DNA from: Gerris lacustris
Lineage: Eukaryota > Arthropoda > Insecta > Hemiptera > Gerridae
Direction: 5' to 3'
Length of the DNA stretch: 64,000 nt
Assembly: GCA_951217055.1 (NCBI GenBank)
Contig: OX578277.1
Location: forward strand, 71,031,455 to 71,095,454
The notes under the pieces: model-generated
Seen by the model: the letters and a program-made list of their open reading frames with translations, nothing else
The model's database searches: none
Told to the model about the DNA's origin: nothing
Shown here: piece by piece, positions 49,260 through 63,730 of the stretch
Layout: each line of letters begins with the position of its first letter
Numbering within the stretch: the stretch's first letter is position 1
Made by a program: the position numbers and the translations under genes

Positions 49260-49597
49260 TTATGGCGATGTGCCATAAACCTTCCATCGTTCCCGATACT
49301 TAGCTTCTACTAAATCGCCACTCATCTGTATTAGTGTCCAGGTACCAGGTATTATCCTGCTAAGCTATTCTCCGTCTTGCCAAGAGCGCCGTCCTTGTCC
49401 CTGCCTCTATAGAGTAATAGTTCATTTTGGGAATCGGGTAGTATCCATCCGTAGCACATGTCCGAACCACTTTAGCTGAATATTATAGACCCACTCCATC
49501 AAGAGTGTCACATTCAGTAAGTCCCTAATGGTGTAGTTCAGGGCTCTCTTCCGCCTCGTCTTCCCCGCCAACCCGCCGCAGGTATCGTTTCCTGTCC
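49260..49597 (-). pseudogene. Non-LTR retrotransposon (LINE) reverse transcriptase, C-terminal relic
   Basis: On the minus strand about 55 codons read AGKTRRKRALNYTIRDLLNV, TLLMEWVYNIQLKWFGHVLR, MDTTRFPK and then a TGA. The block IR..L.V..L...I...QL(R/K)W(F/Y)GHV.RM is the hallmark of the C-terminal end of many animal endonuclease-reverse transcriptase LINEs. After a frameshift, traces continue (GQGRRSWQDGE, stop, VEAKYRERWKVYGTSP) to a TAA at 49260. An AAT-type simple tail follows at lower coordinates, as at the 3' end of several LINE clades. The copy is 5'-truncated and dead. Confidence 0.8.
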
Positions 49598-51099
49598 TTA
49601 AATCCTTTTATTTGATAAGGGATCAGATTTATTTACTACTGCGCAAGTTTTCATTATTGTTATCTTCAAAACCATACTTCAAGAACTTGAAGTGATTGTT
49701 TCTGAAGGGGTATTGAAAATTGCTTAAAATTTATTGAATATAATTGGCTATATATCGTCCCTTTAGGGTTTAGAGGAACTTAACTAATGTCCCTAGTTTG
49801 ATGTCTGTTATATGAAATAAATCAATGTCTGAATTTATTTTAATTGCTGCTTGATAATTAAAGTTGATTGCAATTAACTAGTGCTGTTCTCCTACATTAA
49901 GTAATATACTAAAACAAGTTTATTTTATTCTTAAATAATTTATTTCTTTTACACAATTATTGTTGATTCTGTAATTAGAACTAAATTTTGTATTACATAA
50001 TAAAATAAGACTTTATTGAAAAATTAATTTAAGAACTATTTCTTACTTAGATTTAACTGCACTTTTATTAAGAAGGAAAGAAAAGAAAGTTTAAAAATTA
50101 AATAAAAACTTCGGATAAATCAATGTTACCACTAACAAACAACAACAATTGATAACGATTGCTATCAATTACTCTTTTTTTCACATTTTAAAAATATTCA
50201 TTGATATTATTCTAGTTATTCATTTTCTTCCTGAAATACTATCAGGAATTTAAAAATTGAAAGTATATTGAAAAATTGAAATCTATTTGGCTCTTGTTTG
50301 CATGTGCTGCACCAAAAGTAATGTAGTTGCTAGTGAAACGTGCTCTATAGATAAATAGTAGGCATTTGTTTACACTAGTTTAACCATTAGAATCTTATTA
50401 TTATTAGCTTTATAAATGCTCTTATAATTAGGAAGTGTCGAGTAACAAATAAATAATGTCCGTTTAAAACATAAAATGACTTCTCATTCGTACTACAAAA
50501 TTAATATCAGATTGTTATTCCAGACAAACCCTTATCTGAATCTTAAGATATTTTCAAATGATCTCTTTTGATTAATATAACTTTCAGTATTAAATTAACT
50601 TATTAAACAGTATTAATTTTACTTTTAGAATTAAATCTGAAGTCTTAAATAGAAAGGATATACATGTTGTCTATGTCTATTATATGGCTAATATTCAAGT
50701 GCGACATTCATTCTTTTAAGTAGCAGACGAGACCCCAGTTATTGTGTAATCTAAAATACAAGGTCATAAATACAATCGCAAATTCATATAGCACTCTTAT
50801 TAAATATTGTAAGGCAAGATTCTTTTCTTAATAAGTATATACTGTCACTCAATGTCATTTGAACAACTTCGTTTCTTGTGGAAGTTAATTAAATGTATTT
50901 TAGCCCTAAGATTATCTTGATTTCCAGTAAGTTAGCGTGATTATTTAACCATGTTATGTTTTAAAAACAAAATTTCTCTATCTTATTTAGTTATTGAGAT
51001 ATTATGTTGTTTTTTCCCTTATTTTTTAATTTTTGTAAAACACTAAAAACAGAAATAAATTGATACCTCAAAAACTATTGAGAAATGGGCATATGCTTA
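49598..51099. other. AT-rich spacer
   Basis: No gene or repeat boundary is supported. All frames are short and dominated by AT-rich codons. Confidence 0.4.
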
Positions 51100-52096
51100 C
51101 TTGATATTTTTTGTTACATTTGACCCATAGAATCCACCAGTTTCGTTATGACGGAGTGTAGGGTGTTTTGTTGTATTTTGGCGCTAATATCCGAAACTAC
51201 TGGACCAATTTGATTCCAACCTTTACCAATGCATTCTTTAATTGATACTTCAGGATGCTTGTAGACTATTTTTTTATAAAAAGGTCTTAGCTGTTTATCA
51301 TCGTTGTACGCGACCATATGCGTTTTTATAATAACTTGTTAAAAAACTAAAAACTGTTTCTTTAATCCCCCCCCCCCCCCAAATCATAAAACTATATTAT
51401 CTTAGGAACGGATTGGGCTAGACGTTTCGGAATAATTTCATTATGTTTGGACAAAGAAAACGCATATGTAGGCGTTTTTCACGTATAATAAATGGTTAAA
51501 AAGTTATAGCTCAAACAAACTTTTAAATGGCTGCTATTTTGATACGGCTGGGCCGATTATGCTGGTTAACGAACTCGTCTTATTTCTTAAATTGCCTGCG
51601 GACTCTTTGTGTGTCCTGAAATCTTTTTTTATATTTGGTTTGTTATTTTACATTGATGGCATTTTATATTTTCATTATCAATGCCAAAAGAAGCCAAAGA
51701 ACACTGGGAAAATATTGTAAACAAATGGAATCATCGAGGTCATGTAAGTTATTTAATTAAGGTCGTTATGGATTGGATGATAAGTAAAATATGATATGTT
51801 GGTGAATTTTTAAGGACCTTTGATTGGAGGGATTGGAGTCAATATAAATTTGAGCCACTGGTGCTATCCCAGAATTTAATTCCATTGGTTCATAAGGTTT
51901 AAGAATTGATTTATAAATTATAGGCATATTATAAAATCGAATCTTTGGTCAAGAAGTCGCAAAAGAAGTTTTACAACGTTTGTTATTGTCTGTACGTTTG
52001 GTCGTGATGTGCAACAAATTATAAAACTAAGAACATTATTTATCCAGAGGGCATAGGTAGACGAAACCCGGGTAACGCCGGGTACCGCTCGCTAGT
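51100..52096 (+). mobile_element. Helitron-like element with a typical 3' end; 5' end uncertain
   Basis: The 3' end shows a short hairpin cccgggtaacgccggg (stem CCCGG/CCGGG, 52067-52082) nine bases before ctagt (52092-52096), and the next base is T. This fits the Helitron rule of a hairpin about 10 bases before CTRRT with insertion between A and T. Upstream at 51187 the words aatatccgaaactactggacc resemble gatatctctgaaaccactgg in the Helitron-like 5' region at 63731. The 5' boundary here was not found; 51100 is approximate. A run of 14 C at 51367-51380 interrupts it. No Rep/helicase coding is present. Confidence 0.6.
51681..51743 (+). CDS. Candidate short exon with strong splice donor
   Basis: From ATG, 21 codons read MPKEAKEHWENIVNKWNHRG plus H and end exactly at a consensus donor, cat followed by gtaagt at 51744. 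Residue use is strongly protein-like. It lies inside the Helitron-like element, so it could be a captured host exon, or chance. No acceptor precedes it clearly, so a first coding exon would be required. Confidence 0.28.
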
Positions 52097-53115
52097 TTCA
52101 ATAAGAAATCCCTCACTCTTACTTCAAAAGTGGCTAACTCAAAAATTGTCAAGATAATGTCATACATTTACAGTGTGTTAGGAGAATTCTTTGTTGTTTT
52201 TGATTTTGAACCCGCTAATATTTGATCTGCTGTTTGATTGGTGGAAATTTTCCTGGATTGCCTAAAAAACAAGCTCTTTAACATTCTAAAAATATGGTTA
52301 TCAACAACCCCTAACCCACCAAGAAAACAAACCCTTTAAAGTTCTAAAAATCTGGTTAGGGTTTGTGAGGTAAAGAAATTCGTGTGATTTGTTCTTTCAG
52401 TTTTTACTATAGGAGAGCACATGCGTGTAGCTGTTAAATTTATACAGTCATTATTTTTTCATCATTTTTTTAAATTGCATAAACTGCCAGTTACTAAATT
52501 TATAAATTATTCGTTTGAGGAAATTTTGAAAGCAATAAAAAACCATTTCTGACTTCAATTTCTGGTTGGAAATTTTCAATTTTCATTTAACAACTTTTTA
52601 CAAGTTAATTTTAGGTCGGAAGAGCCTTTCATTTCACAAATGCTTAATCAAAGGTTTAAACTTGGCAAAGAGGAGTAGAAGGGAGGACGTTTCCTCTTGG
52701 AAATTCATTAGCCAAGTTTTAGCCTCGGGAAAACGGTCCATTATCTAGTACGACTGTCTGGTTTTTGGTGGAAATTCTACCTTGGTTTTACCTCATCTAC
52801 CTATATCCAATTTGACACCTCATCGTTTTTGGAGGATGGGAATATCCAATCTACTCTTTCTTAATTGGAAAACCATTCGATTCGTTTCTACATCTAGGGA
52901 TTTTAGCTGTCGACCCACTAAATTTTCGTTCGAATTAGTGCCGGAACTCCACACTAAAATTTAGGTAAAATCCTTCAACAGTTTAAAAAAAACAAAAAAT
53001 CAAATCAAATCATACATGTTACTCTAAAACACATTTCTAAGGTTGGTATACAATAAATACCCTATTATATATATTATTAGTTCTATGTATAAAATGTAAT
53101 TTTCCCACAAATACC
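52097..53115. other. AT-rich spacer
   Basis: 52260-52375 holds two diverged copies of a 55-bp unit (aagctctttaacattctaaaaatatggtt and accctttaaagttctaaaaatctggtt, each quoted in part). 52560-52970 has mixed composition and short frames but no recognisable protein. Confidence 0.4.
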
Positions 53116-53118
53116 TTA

Positions 53119-54144
53119 GGGTGCGTTCGGAACCACTAACCAGGTCGACCGAGAAGTAACCGGTGTGTCCGGAAACACCAACCTAAACAACCGACCGCGT
53201 TCGGTCGCGACCGCTTCGACCGAAATCGAAATACGGTGAGTCCGGTTAGTAACCATCATGTTACCTTTATGGCGAAATGTCATTGTTATTTTGTAAACAT
53301 TTGAATACATTGTCGTCTTTTTTTGCTAATTTTTAAAATTCTTTATTAATATTTAGTTTTTGTGAAACATGGACCTTTTTCGGCATTCTTTTACTTTGTT
53401 ATTCACCTTTTTTTTAAAAAATTAAAGTGAATTTGGTGGGTAATTTTTTTGACTAATAATAACAATATATCAAAACTGAAAGATGAAAAGTGTGATATTC
53501 CTTTGTACCACAGGTCATTATAGACCTACTTTTGTCCTAATAATTATTTACTTTGTTACCAATCCTAGTTTTCAACATTTTATGGATACCGATATAGTTG
53601 TTATTTTATTAGACAATCTAAAATAGAACCCCTGCCTGAGTTGAAGGAGACTGTGCGGTCGAGGATCGCTTGGTGGCACAATTTTGCTTGATTCATTCAT
53701 GAGAGATTATATACATTTGTTAAACTGTCCGTTTGCATATTTTATACATTTAAGAGATTATAAATGTATCATTTGTACACAGAAGAGTTGATATTATCGA
53801 TGTAAACAGTGAAGTTCAAGGTTTCAGGAGGAAGATGCTGCTGAACGTCGTGTAATCTGAGAATTTAGTAGAAGGAAAAAGGAAAGGGATGATTGCTATA
53901 TACAGATTTAACCTAAAGGGGTGCCGCTGCAATAGTTTATTCACTTGAGGAATCGTCACAGCTTCACTTCTATCTCACACCAAAGAAAAACGAATTTATA
54001 TTTGTAACCTCTCTTTGTTTATATCCTTTTCGGTCGACCGCTGCCCGTTCGGAAACAAAAATGATTTCATGCCGCCATGACACTAACCACAACAAACCGC
54101 CGGTCGACCATGAGGTTGACCGGTTAGTGTTTCCGAACGCACCC
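53119..54144. mobile_element. PIF/Harbinger-type non-autonomous DNA element with TTA target duplication
   Basis: Terminal inverted repeats gggtgcgttcgga and actaacc (53119-53141) on the left match the reverse complement of ggttagtgtttccgaacgc to 54144 on the right. TTA stands on both sides (53116-53118 and 54145-54147), the hallmark 3-bp duplication of PIF/Harbinger elements. The subterminal 100 bp at each end are full of gaccg/cggtc words (ggtcgaccg, ggtcgcgaccgcttcgaccg), likely transposase-binding sites. The 0.75-kb interior has no transposase frame; about 53825-53910 has a charged coding-like run with stops. Confidence 0.85.
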
Positions 54145-54147
54145 TTA

Positions 54148-56060
54148 GAGAAACTTAAATCGAATCATGTTGATCATGTAATACATATACGAAATCATTT
54201 TATGATAAACATATCATACCACCGGTGTCACTATAGTTAGAATTTATTTATTTGTCTCTGATATTGCTCTGTATGTTCAGTTTTGTTTTTCATAGATATT
54301 TTCGAGCAATACAATGGAAAAGTTTTTATAGTTGATAATTTTAATGTAACCATAATGTTATTTAACTATATTCTCTCTCATTTTATGCATTTCCTTTTTA
54401 TTATTATCTTCATATTTCTTATTTTTTATTTACATTTGAATTCAGATATGATACAAGATCTGAAATCAATTCATTACATCTTCTCTGATAATCAGGTTTA
54501 TGTATGCTGTTAAGAGATTAACAATCAACAATCTCATAAGCTTCTCAATTGCTCTCTGATTGCAGCATTATAATTTGTTTCTTAAATTATTTATTGACTA
54601 TTAACCATTATTTTAATTTTATTTTTGTTTTGTTTGTTTTAGGTATGTACTTTGGCATTGGTCTCTTATTGGGTAACTTTATTTGTAATTCTTATTATTT
54701 TTTTTTATGGAGGTTCGTTTTAATTACATATTAATGAAAATACATAAATAAAAATTATTTAATGTCTTCTTCCCAACTTAAAAGTTTTTTTTTATTATTA
54801 ATATTAATTAAATTATTATTCGTTAATAATTCTCTAGAAAAAAAATTGTGAGTTGACAGCCAAAAACTAAAATATATCATTTTTAATTATATGCAGACCA
54901 GTTCGATCAGTTTAGCTGGTCTACTCGGAACTTACTCTATGTAATGATTCAAAATTTAAAAGGCAAAATTGATTAGACCATTGACAAATTATTACATATC
55001 TACTCGAAGTCTTTGTAAATTAAAATTGATACTTGTCTTTAGTGTGACTCTGAACGGGGTTTTTTTCCCTGTACCTTTTACTGAAACTGATAATTGCTAG
55101 GAAAGATGACTTTACAGTAATAAAATTAAATTTGTGGTGAGACAATCGTTTTATTTATTATACTATTGATATCTAATCTTCACTTGCTCACCTAGTTTTA
55201 ATAAACTAACATCTAGTTAACTCTTAACTTTTCTTTCTGAATTATCTCTCTCTCGAATTAAATACTTATTATTATGACCTAACAATTAAGCTTTTTATTT
55301 CCTTCATTAACTATTCAGTTATGCACTTATAATATATTGTTCTGATCTTATCTCTTATTTCTTCCATATTATATATTTTTCTTTCGTTCTATCTAATTCA
55401 TTAATTTTTTGCTCTGCGCAAATCCTCCAGCTCTACTTATAATTTCCCTTCGTTTGTTACATCATATAATAATTATAGTTAGGTTGTTACGTATTCTTGT
55501 TAGAAGTGTTTTTCTCATCATTTTCATTGTTTTCGTCCTTCTCTAATGATGTTGAGTTGTTTGATAAAAGCTCATTATAATCATTGTTGCTTCTTTGAGA
55601 CTTTTTGTTACTTATTCTTATTCTTTGTGAGACATTTTAAACTGTTGAATAAAAAAGACTTGTTATTCAAACATAATCTATAAATCATAGATGAATGTTA
55701 TTTATTTGTTTTTTGACCTTTTGCTCCTACATGATTTTAAAGTGATCTTTTGGCTTCCTTATTATTATCGCTATATCTTTAGTTACATTTTTTCAATAAT
55801 ATGATGATACTCATTTATTATTTATAATGTAATTGGGTTTTATGAAAAATATCTTGTTTCCGTTTCGATATTTTTGTTGTTCTAAGAAGACGATAGTTAT
55901 CAACGGAGTAAATAGGGAGTGTATTTAAGACCACGCTAGCTAAGAATAATGAAAATGGAATCAGTCCATATTCAATTTTCATTGAGCTAAAACTTTTTGT
56001 TTGTACAAATATGTACATAAGTTTTTTCTTTTTTTAATTTTCTCTCCGTTTAGAATATGT
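54148..56060. other. AT-rich spacer
   Basis: No gene is supported. Several frames of 60-76 codons exist, but their composition (F, I, L, Y) is what AT-rich DNA gives. 55230-55400 is pyrimidine-rich on the plus strand. Confidence 0.4.
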
Positions 56061-56067
56061 GTATTGG

Positions 56068-56125
56068 TCTTCGTTGTTTTAAATAATCTGCCAATTTGTG
56101 TGGCACATAGCTTTCTCAAGTCCTA
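56068..56125 (-). repeat. Repeat family A, distal-end fragment
   Basis: aataatctgccaatttgtgt and ggcacatagctttctcaag match the reverse complement of the end of the long copy (34540-34604) and the fragment at 241-305. Confidence 0.5.
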
Positions 56126-57424
56126 TTGGACGAATGTTCACATAAAATTTGGATCTGTTTCGATTCCCAGTGGGGTCACATTAATTTCCATATCAATAAT
56201 TTACCTATTCGTATGAAATTCACTTGTGACTATCTATGGGCAACTTTCGACAAACCATTTAAATTTCTTTAAAATAGGATGAGTACTTTTAAAGTTAATA
56301 AGTTTTAATAAAAATATTTTGTTCGCTTGCGGAATAGAAAGCAATATGCTCCATATTTATAGCCTCCATTCCCCATCTTTGACAGCTATTACCTCCGAAT
56401 CTATATTTTTCCCTGGAAAATGATTTACTACATGGGTTTCATTAATTTTTATTTCTTTAAAAGTGACATCTATATTATTATAAATTTTATTACTAAAGGC
56501 AACGGAAACTTTTTTCTAAATATTAAAAATTTCCTCAACCAGTAAAAAAAGGAGAAAAAATAGTAATAAAAAAATGAGTCGCCCGACAAACGTTTTTTCT
56601 GTCGAACAATTCCATGTTTTTGTTTTCTGTTAACTTTCTTACACAAATATTTTTCGTACGGCTTTTTTACTAAAGTTTTTCTAAATGTAAACTTATATGA
56701 AAACCTCTAATTGGTTGGTAATTTTTTTCCAAGTCAAAAGCAAAACCACGTGAATGCATCTCTATCGTTTTGAAAGGATTTTGTCTATTACCTATTCTCT
56801 ATTACGACTTGGTGTCGGTTCTCTCTATGTAAAATGTAGTGTGGCCCTTCATTGAAACCAGAAACAATGTCCCACTTGGATCCAAAGATGTTTAGCATTC
56901 AGTCTCAACAGCCAAGCTTCGACCAATCAGCATGCTCCGGCAGTTACTCAAGGGAGAGGTGGGGGTATCTGACTAACTCACTTAACATTCTCCTAGTGTT
57001 CTACGCTGAGGACCACTCATTGCGCATGCTCTTTTACCCACAGGATGTCCTGTTAATCAATTTATACCTTTGTAAGATGGTGCCTTTTCGAATTTAAGAT
57101 TCCTTTTTGCCTTTCAACGTGTCCCATCTCTTCATCATCTATTATCAAGCTTATTTTTATTTCTTGTTTTATAATGTCTAGAGTTGGAGTTTGAATACAC
57201 TCGTATTTCCTGACATTAGATCGATGATACTTATTGAATTATAAGTTTCGTTGACTTATTTGTAGAAGTAGTGAATTGGTTTAGTTATTATAATTTCATA
57301 GTTGGAGAATTCCATTGCGGGTTAACTAACTACGTTTCGGGAGCAATTTATCTTACACCAGCAAGTGTTTTGATTTTCTCTAACTTGTCTTTATCCATTA
57401 TTTACTTGCTCATATACTTGGTAT
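56126..57424. other. Spacer with a mixed-composition patch
   Basis: 56740-57080 is less AT-rich and contains a CCAAT-type word (gaccaatcagcatgctccgg) and cattgcgcatgctc, resembling an NRF1-type site. An 81-codon frame from 56852 lacks an ATG and is not recognised. This could be a promoter or an old repeat; evidence is thin. Confidence 0.3.
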
Positions 57425-57800
57425 ACATAATGTAAAGTATTGTTCTAGCGCAAATATTAGATTTTGTTGGATTTACTTGTTTTGAGGTCCCCTGACTCAA
57501 AAAACTTTTTTTTTTAAAAATGTCTGACTGTCGTCTGTTGTCTATGCAGACGCGTTTGCGACAAATTTTGATTACATTTTTTCAAAATCCAAAAAAATAG
57601 TTTTAGCTCCAAATTTTGAAGCGCTCACGGGAACTCCCATAAGCGCTACCCCTCATGGCAAAAAATATTTATCGAAAAAGGTTTTGACAATTTCGATTTA
57701 AAATTCTAAAATCTAGTAAAGTTTAATTCGAATCGAACGGAACAAGTTGTTTTCTCGGGGAAAATGTAGTTTTTGAGATATTGATCACAACAAATCTAAT
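57425..57800 (+). repeat. Repeat family B, longest copy
   Basis: Starts tacataatgtaaagtattgtt, then ttgaggtcccctgactc, tgtctgactgtcgtctg and atgcagacgcgtttg. It continues with words such as aattttgaagcgctcacggg and ggggaaaatgtagtttttga that are shared with the neighbourhood of 17500-17750. Non-coding. Confidence 0.55.
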
Positions 57801-57850
57801 TTGGTTGTGTAGGAATAATAAACAGTAAACATCTACCTGTCGAACATTTG

Positions 57851-58085
57851 TAAAAACATTTTGGCACTTTTATAGAAAAGGGCCCCCTTTTTGTTTTTAA
57901 TCTAATATACTTTCTTACAACTTAATACACACTTTTTTTAATATAAATGTGTGATATTCCTTTGTCCCAATGCCTATTGGACTGAATATCCCTTTGTCTT
58001 AATAGGTAGTTAGACTAAGGGATATAAACTCTTTTGTATAAAAAACAAAAAGGGGCCCTTTTCTATAAAAGTACCAACATTTTTA
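57851..58085. mobile_element. Small inverted-repeat element (MITE-like)
   Basis: Arms of about 48 bp at 57851-57898 and 58040-58087 share acttttatagaaaagggccc and the flanking taaaaac / gttttta type ends; the arms meet across a 140-bp centre. A TA stands near the ends, but the exact target duplication is not clear. Confidence 0.6.
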
Positions 58086-58298
58086 CCAATAAATCAATTA
58101 AATGAGATATTATGGGATTCAAATACAATGTCTATGTGAGAAAGTTACTTTCGATTTGTCGGACCGACTTTAAACACTTAAACAAAGTAACTAGCCTAAC
58201 ATTTTAAACACCATAGATTTAGTGAAATAGTTACAATATTAGCGTTTAATAACTTATAATTTCTATAAAGATTGAATTTCCGAAGAGAAACATACACA

Positions 58299-58404
<106 letters not shown>

Positions 58405-58494
58405 TTATATATGTTAGACATTCATAAAACAAAAGCGAAAACCAGTAGATCATCTATCCTTACCTTATGTTATAATCAACCACTTCTAGAGATG

Positions 58495-58640
58495 GTTTTT
58501 CACGACATTAAACATTTAATTTATGTTCTAATTTCATCTCATGTCTCAGTAAATCAAGCATTTTATTTAGCATACCGTTAATATGACTGAGACACGAGGT
58601 GAAATGAGAATATGATTAAAATGTTCAGTGTCGTTAAAAA
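58495..58640. repeat. Imperfect palindrome of about 146 bp
   Basis: Left arm 58495-58548 and right arm 58587-58640 pair through cacgacattaaacattt / aaatgttcagtgtcgtt and catctcatgtctcag / ctgagacacgaggtg. The loop is about 38 bases. An A run (58635-58648) follows. It may be a small foldback element. Confidence 0.6.
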
Positions 58641-58648
58641 AAAAAAAA

Positions 58649-59280
58649 TATCATAGTGCTCAAATAGAGGGCACATCTACCAATCTTGATTTATGAAACA
58701 GGAGTGCTCGCGATAGCGTTAGATCAAAGGCAAATGATCAAGAGGCCAGGGACCAGGATCTACCCTGGTCTGTAGAGTAGAACCAGCGAAATTGAAGTGT
58801 TTTTTATTAGGCTTTTCTTAATCAAATTTTAATCTGGAGATTTTCGGCAGGATTACTGATTAAATCGTCCCTTGCTCATGTTTAACCTTAATCAGATTTT
58901 TTATTATTCGTTTCTCGATGATATTATGTGTATACATAATGTCATTGAACACAGTAGTTTAATGCGTTCCCGTCGTGTATGTGGCATTGAAGTCTAATGG
59001 AATCTTCATTGGGTGGTTATAGTAGAGCGAGCCATTTGGTATCTTCATAACCCCCCACCTCTGTTTAAATCGGCCAAGTTGAATTGACTTTTCGCTTACT
59101 CTATTCATAAGATATAATCAACTAAACTTTAAATGTTTTTTTCTTTTATCTCCGTTTCATCTTAAGTTGAATCTTTTTTTATATACTTATTGCTTTCGAT
59201 CGAGTTCAACTCAAGATTTCTTTTCTCCTCTTTAAAAATGAAGACAAGTTTCGTGATCTAAGCATCTCCGGATTCAAGGA
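58649..59280. other. Spacer
   Basis: Mixed to AT-rich sequence with no supported gene. 58675-58790 is somewhat GC-richer (gatcaagaggccagggaccag). Confidence 0.4.
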
Positions 59281-59284
59281 AAGA

Positions 59285-59460
59285 CCTGTTAGAGCATGCG
59301 CAACGCACAGCGCGTAAAATCGTCACGACCTCGCGGCATCTTGGATTACGGCACGAATTCTCTCGTGGTACCACCTAGAGGTTCTAGTAGGAAACATCTT
59401 CACCTCGCCAAGACCTTGCACGTTTGGCCTTTTCACCTGTGTATCCTCGCATGTAATTCT
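59285..59460. promoter_or_regulatory. GC-rich promoter-like patch
   Basis: CG dinucleotides are dense (gcatgcgcaacgcacagcgcg at 59294 onward; cacgacctcgcggcatc). The word gcatgcgcaa resembles an NRF1 site, and on the minus strand atccaagatgccgcgagg resembles a YY1-type start-site element. This is typical of a TATA-less housekeeping promoter. A plus-strand 83-codon frame from ATG 59296 overlaps it but is not recognised. The direction and the gene served are unknown. Confidence 0.35.
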
Positions 59461-59549
59461 TACCTACCGCCTTTACTCCTTGTATTTAATTATTTTTTAT
59501 CATTATTCTCTGCCAATACTTTACTCAAGAGTACAAAAGTTAATTAGGC

Positions 59550-62175
<2,626 letters not shown>

Positions 62176-62194
62176 TTGATTAGTTTTTCTTTAG

Positions 62195-62421
62195 GTCCTT
62201 ATTTGGAGTTTTTAGATTTTATCTGTTTAATTACTACAATAGAATATACAGCCGATACAGTTAATTTACTACCTGTATTGGAGGATTGGCCGTGTGGGCT
62301 CGGCCTGTATGTAGGTGAAGTTAGTTTCAAGTTAGTCTTGCATCACAAACAGCTGCCTACTCGAGATAGCCAAATATCTGATAAATCTTGTTTCTATTTC
62401 GCTTGTAGAGTGAATAAATAA
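62195..62421 (+). CDS. Candidate terminal exon, unidentified
   Basis: Preceded by an acceptor-like gattagtttttctttag (AG at 62193-62194) and open to a TAA at 62419-62421, with AATAAA overlapping the stop region (gtgaataaataaaagg). The frame reads DTVNLLPVLEDWPCGLGLYV, then GEVSFKLVLHHKQLPTRDSQ. Composition is moderately protein-like. No family is recognised and no partner exon was found. Confidence 0.25.
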
Positions 62422-62689
62422 AAGGTAACCTAAAGGAACGTTCGTAAAATACTCTCGATTTCAAGCTCTATACCATACAATTTTTGTATTATTTATTTCA
62501 TTTGACTTTTTTATTGAATCAAAGTAAGCTTCCCGACATAGCGAAATCGATATAGCCAAGAGTTTAGGGTATTCACTTAACACCTAAGTTACCTGGTGAT
62601 AATTGGAATCCCAGAGGGATGTTTTATCTTAATGAGTATCAAATGGAAATGAGAAGTTGTCGATCCCCTCCCTTCTTTCATTAAACAGG

Positions 62690-62785
62690 ATGAAGTCCGG
62701 GTTTGCTAATGGACCTACTTGCGTGTTCTACACGAACGCCTTCGAATCTAACCCTGAAGAAGAAAGAGTAAAAGAAAAAAGTTAA
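62690..62785 (+). CDS. Candidate small ORF or exon, unidentified
   Basis: ATG follows two bases after an acceptor-like cattaaacag (ending 62688). The 31 codons read MKSGFANGPTCVFYTNAFES and NPEEERVKEKS to TAA. Third positions are often C or G (tcc, ggg, tgc, gtg, ttc, tac, acg, aac, gcc, ttc), which stands out against the AT-rich surroundings. Too short for confidence. Confidence 0.27.
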   Translation: MKSGFANGPTCVFYTNAFESNPEEERVKEKS

Positions 62786-63730
62786 TTTATTTTATTAAAC
62801 TTTCTTTATTATCTGATGTCCTGCATTACTCTTATGATATATCATTCTGAAGTTCTTTGGATGAAAAGAGATTCAAGAGGTGAACGAAATCACAGATTAC
62901 CTCAACCACGTCGAAAAAATAAATATATTTCTTTCTCTTGTTACTTAATAGAAGCTCTAATGACTTGTTTGAAGATTGATGATGCGAGTACCAGTCTTCA
63001 TTTCTTCTCGATTAGTTCATTAAATTGCTTTATAAAATAATATTCATTTGTTGAGTTCGTAAATCGGTATCAATTTATTGAAAGCAGCATGATCTAGACA
63101 CTAAATTAATTTCTACTATCTAAATTTTATAAAACTTGATCGAATAGAAACAAATACTCGGTGTATACGACCAAATTGTCGGACACCCTCATAAAACAAT
63201 TAATAGATATACTCATTTTTGTTGTCATTTAAAAGGACATAAAGGATTTACTCGCAAGTGCCAATTCTATTAAATAAACTTTTTTATATATATTTTTTTA
63301 ATTTTTCTGAATTTAAATTAAGTTATTTTTAATCTTATAATCTTACATAATATGACTACTTACATGTGCCTTACTTTACTCTTATAAATTTATTCAAAAT
63401 ATAAGGCACTTCTGAAAGAATTATAAAATATTGATATAAACATTTAGTTAGTGATCCGGATTCAAACAAGAAAATGAATTCTCCTCGGAGAAAATAACAA
63501 TAATAATATAATAACGTTCTATACTTGTGAATTTTAACAGTGTCAATTATAAATCATTTTAAGGGGAAATAGTCTCAATAAAATCCTTTTGGCCTTTTAA
63601 ATTACTAAAAGATCTCTGCAGCAGGTACTAAAGAAGTAAATAAATTTTATTAATAAAATAATTAATTGAATATTATATAAAATAAAAATTACAATGAGTT
63701 AATTTCATATCATATTACATTTAATCTTAA
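62786..63730. other. AT-rich spacer
   Basis: A 74-codon frame from ATG 62816 to 63040 (with KRDSRGERNHRLPQPRRKNK) is possible but shows no family features. The remainder is AT-rich with no structure seen. Confidence 0.35.
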
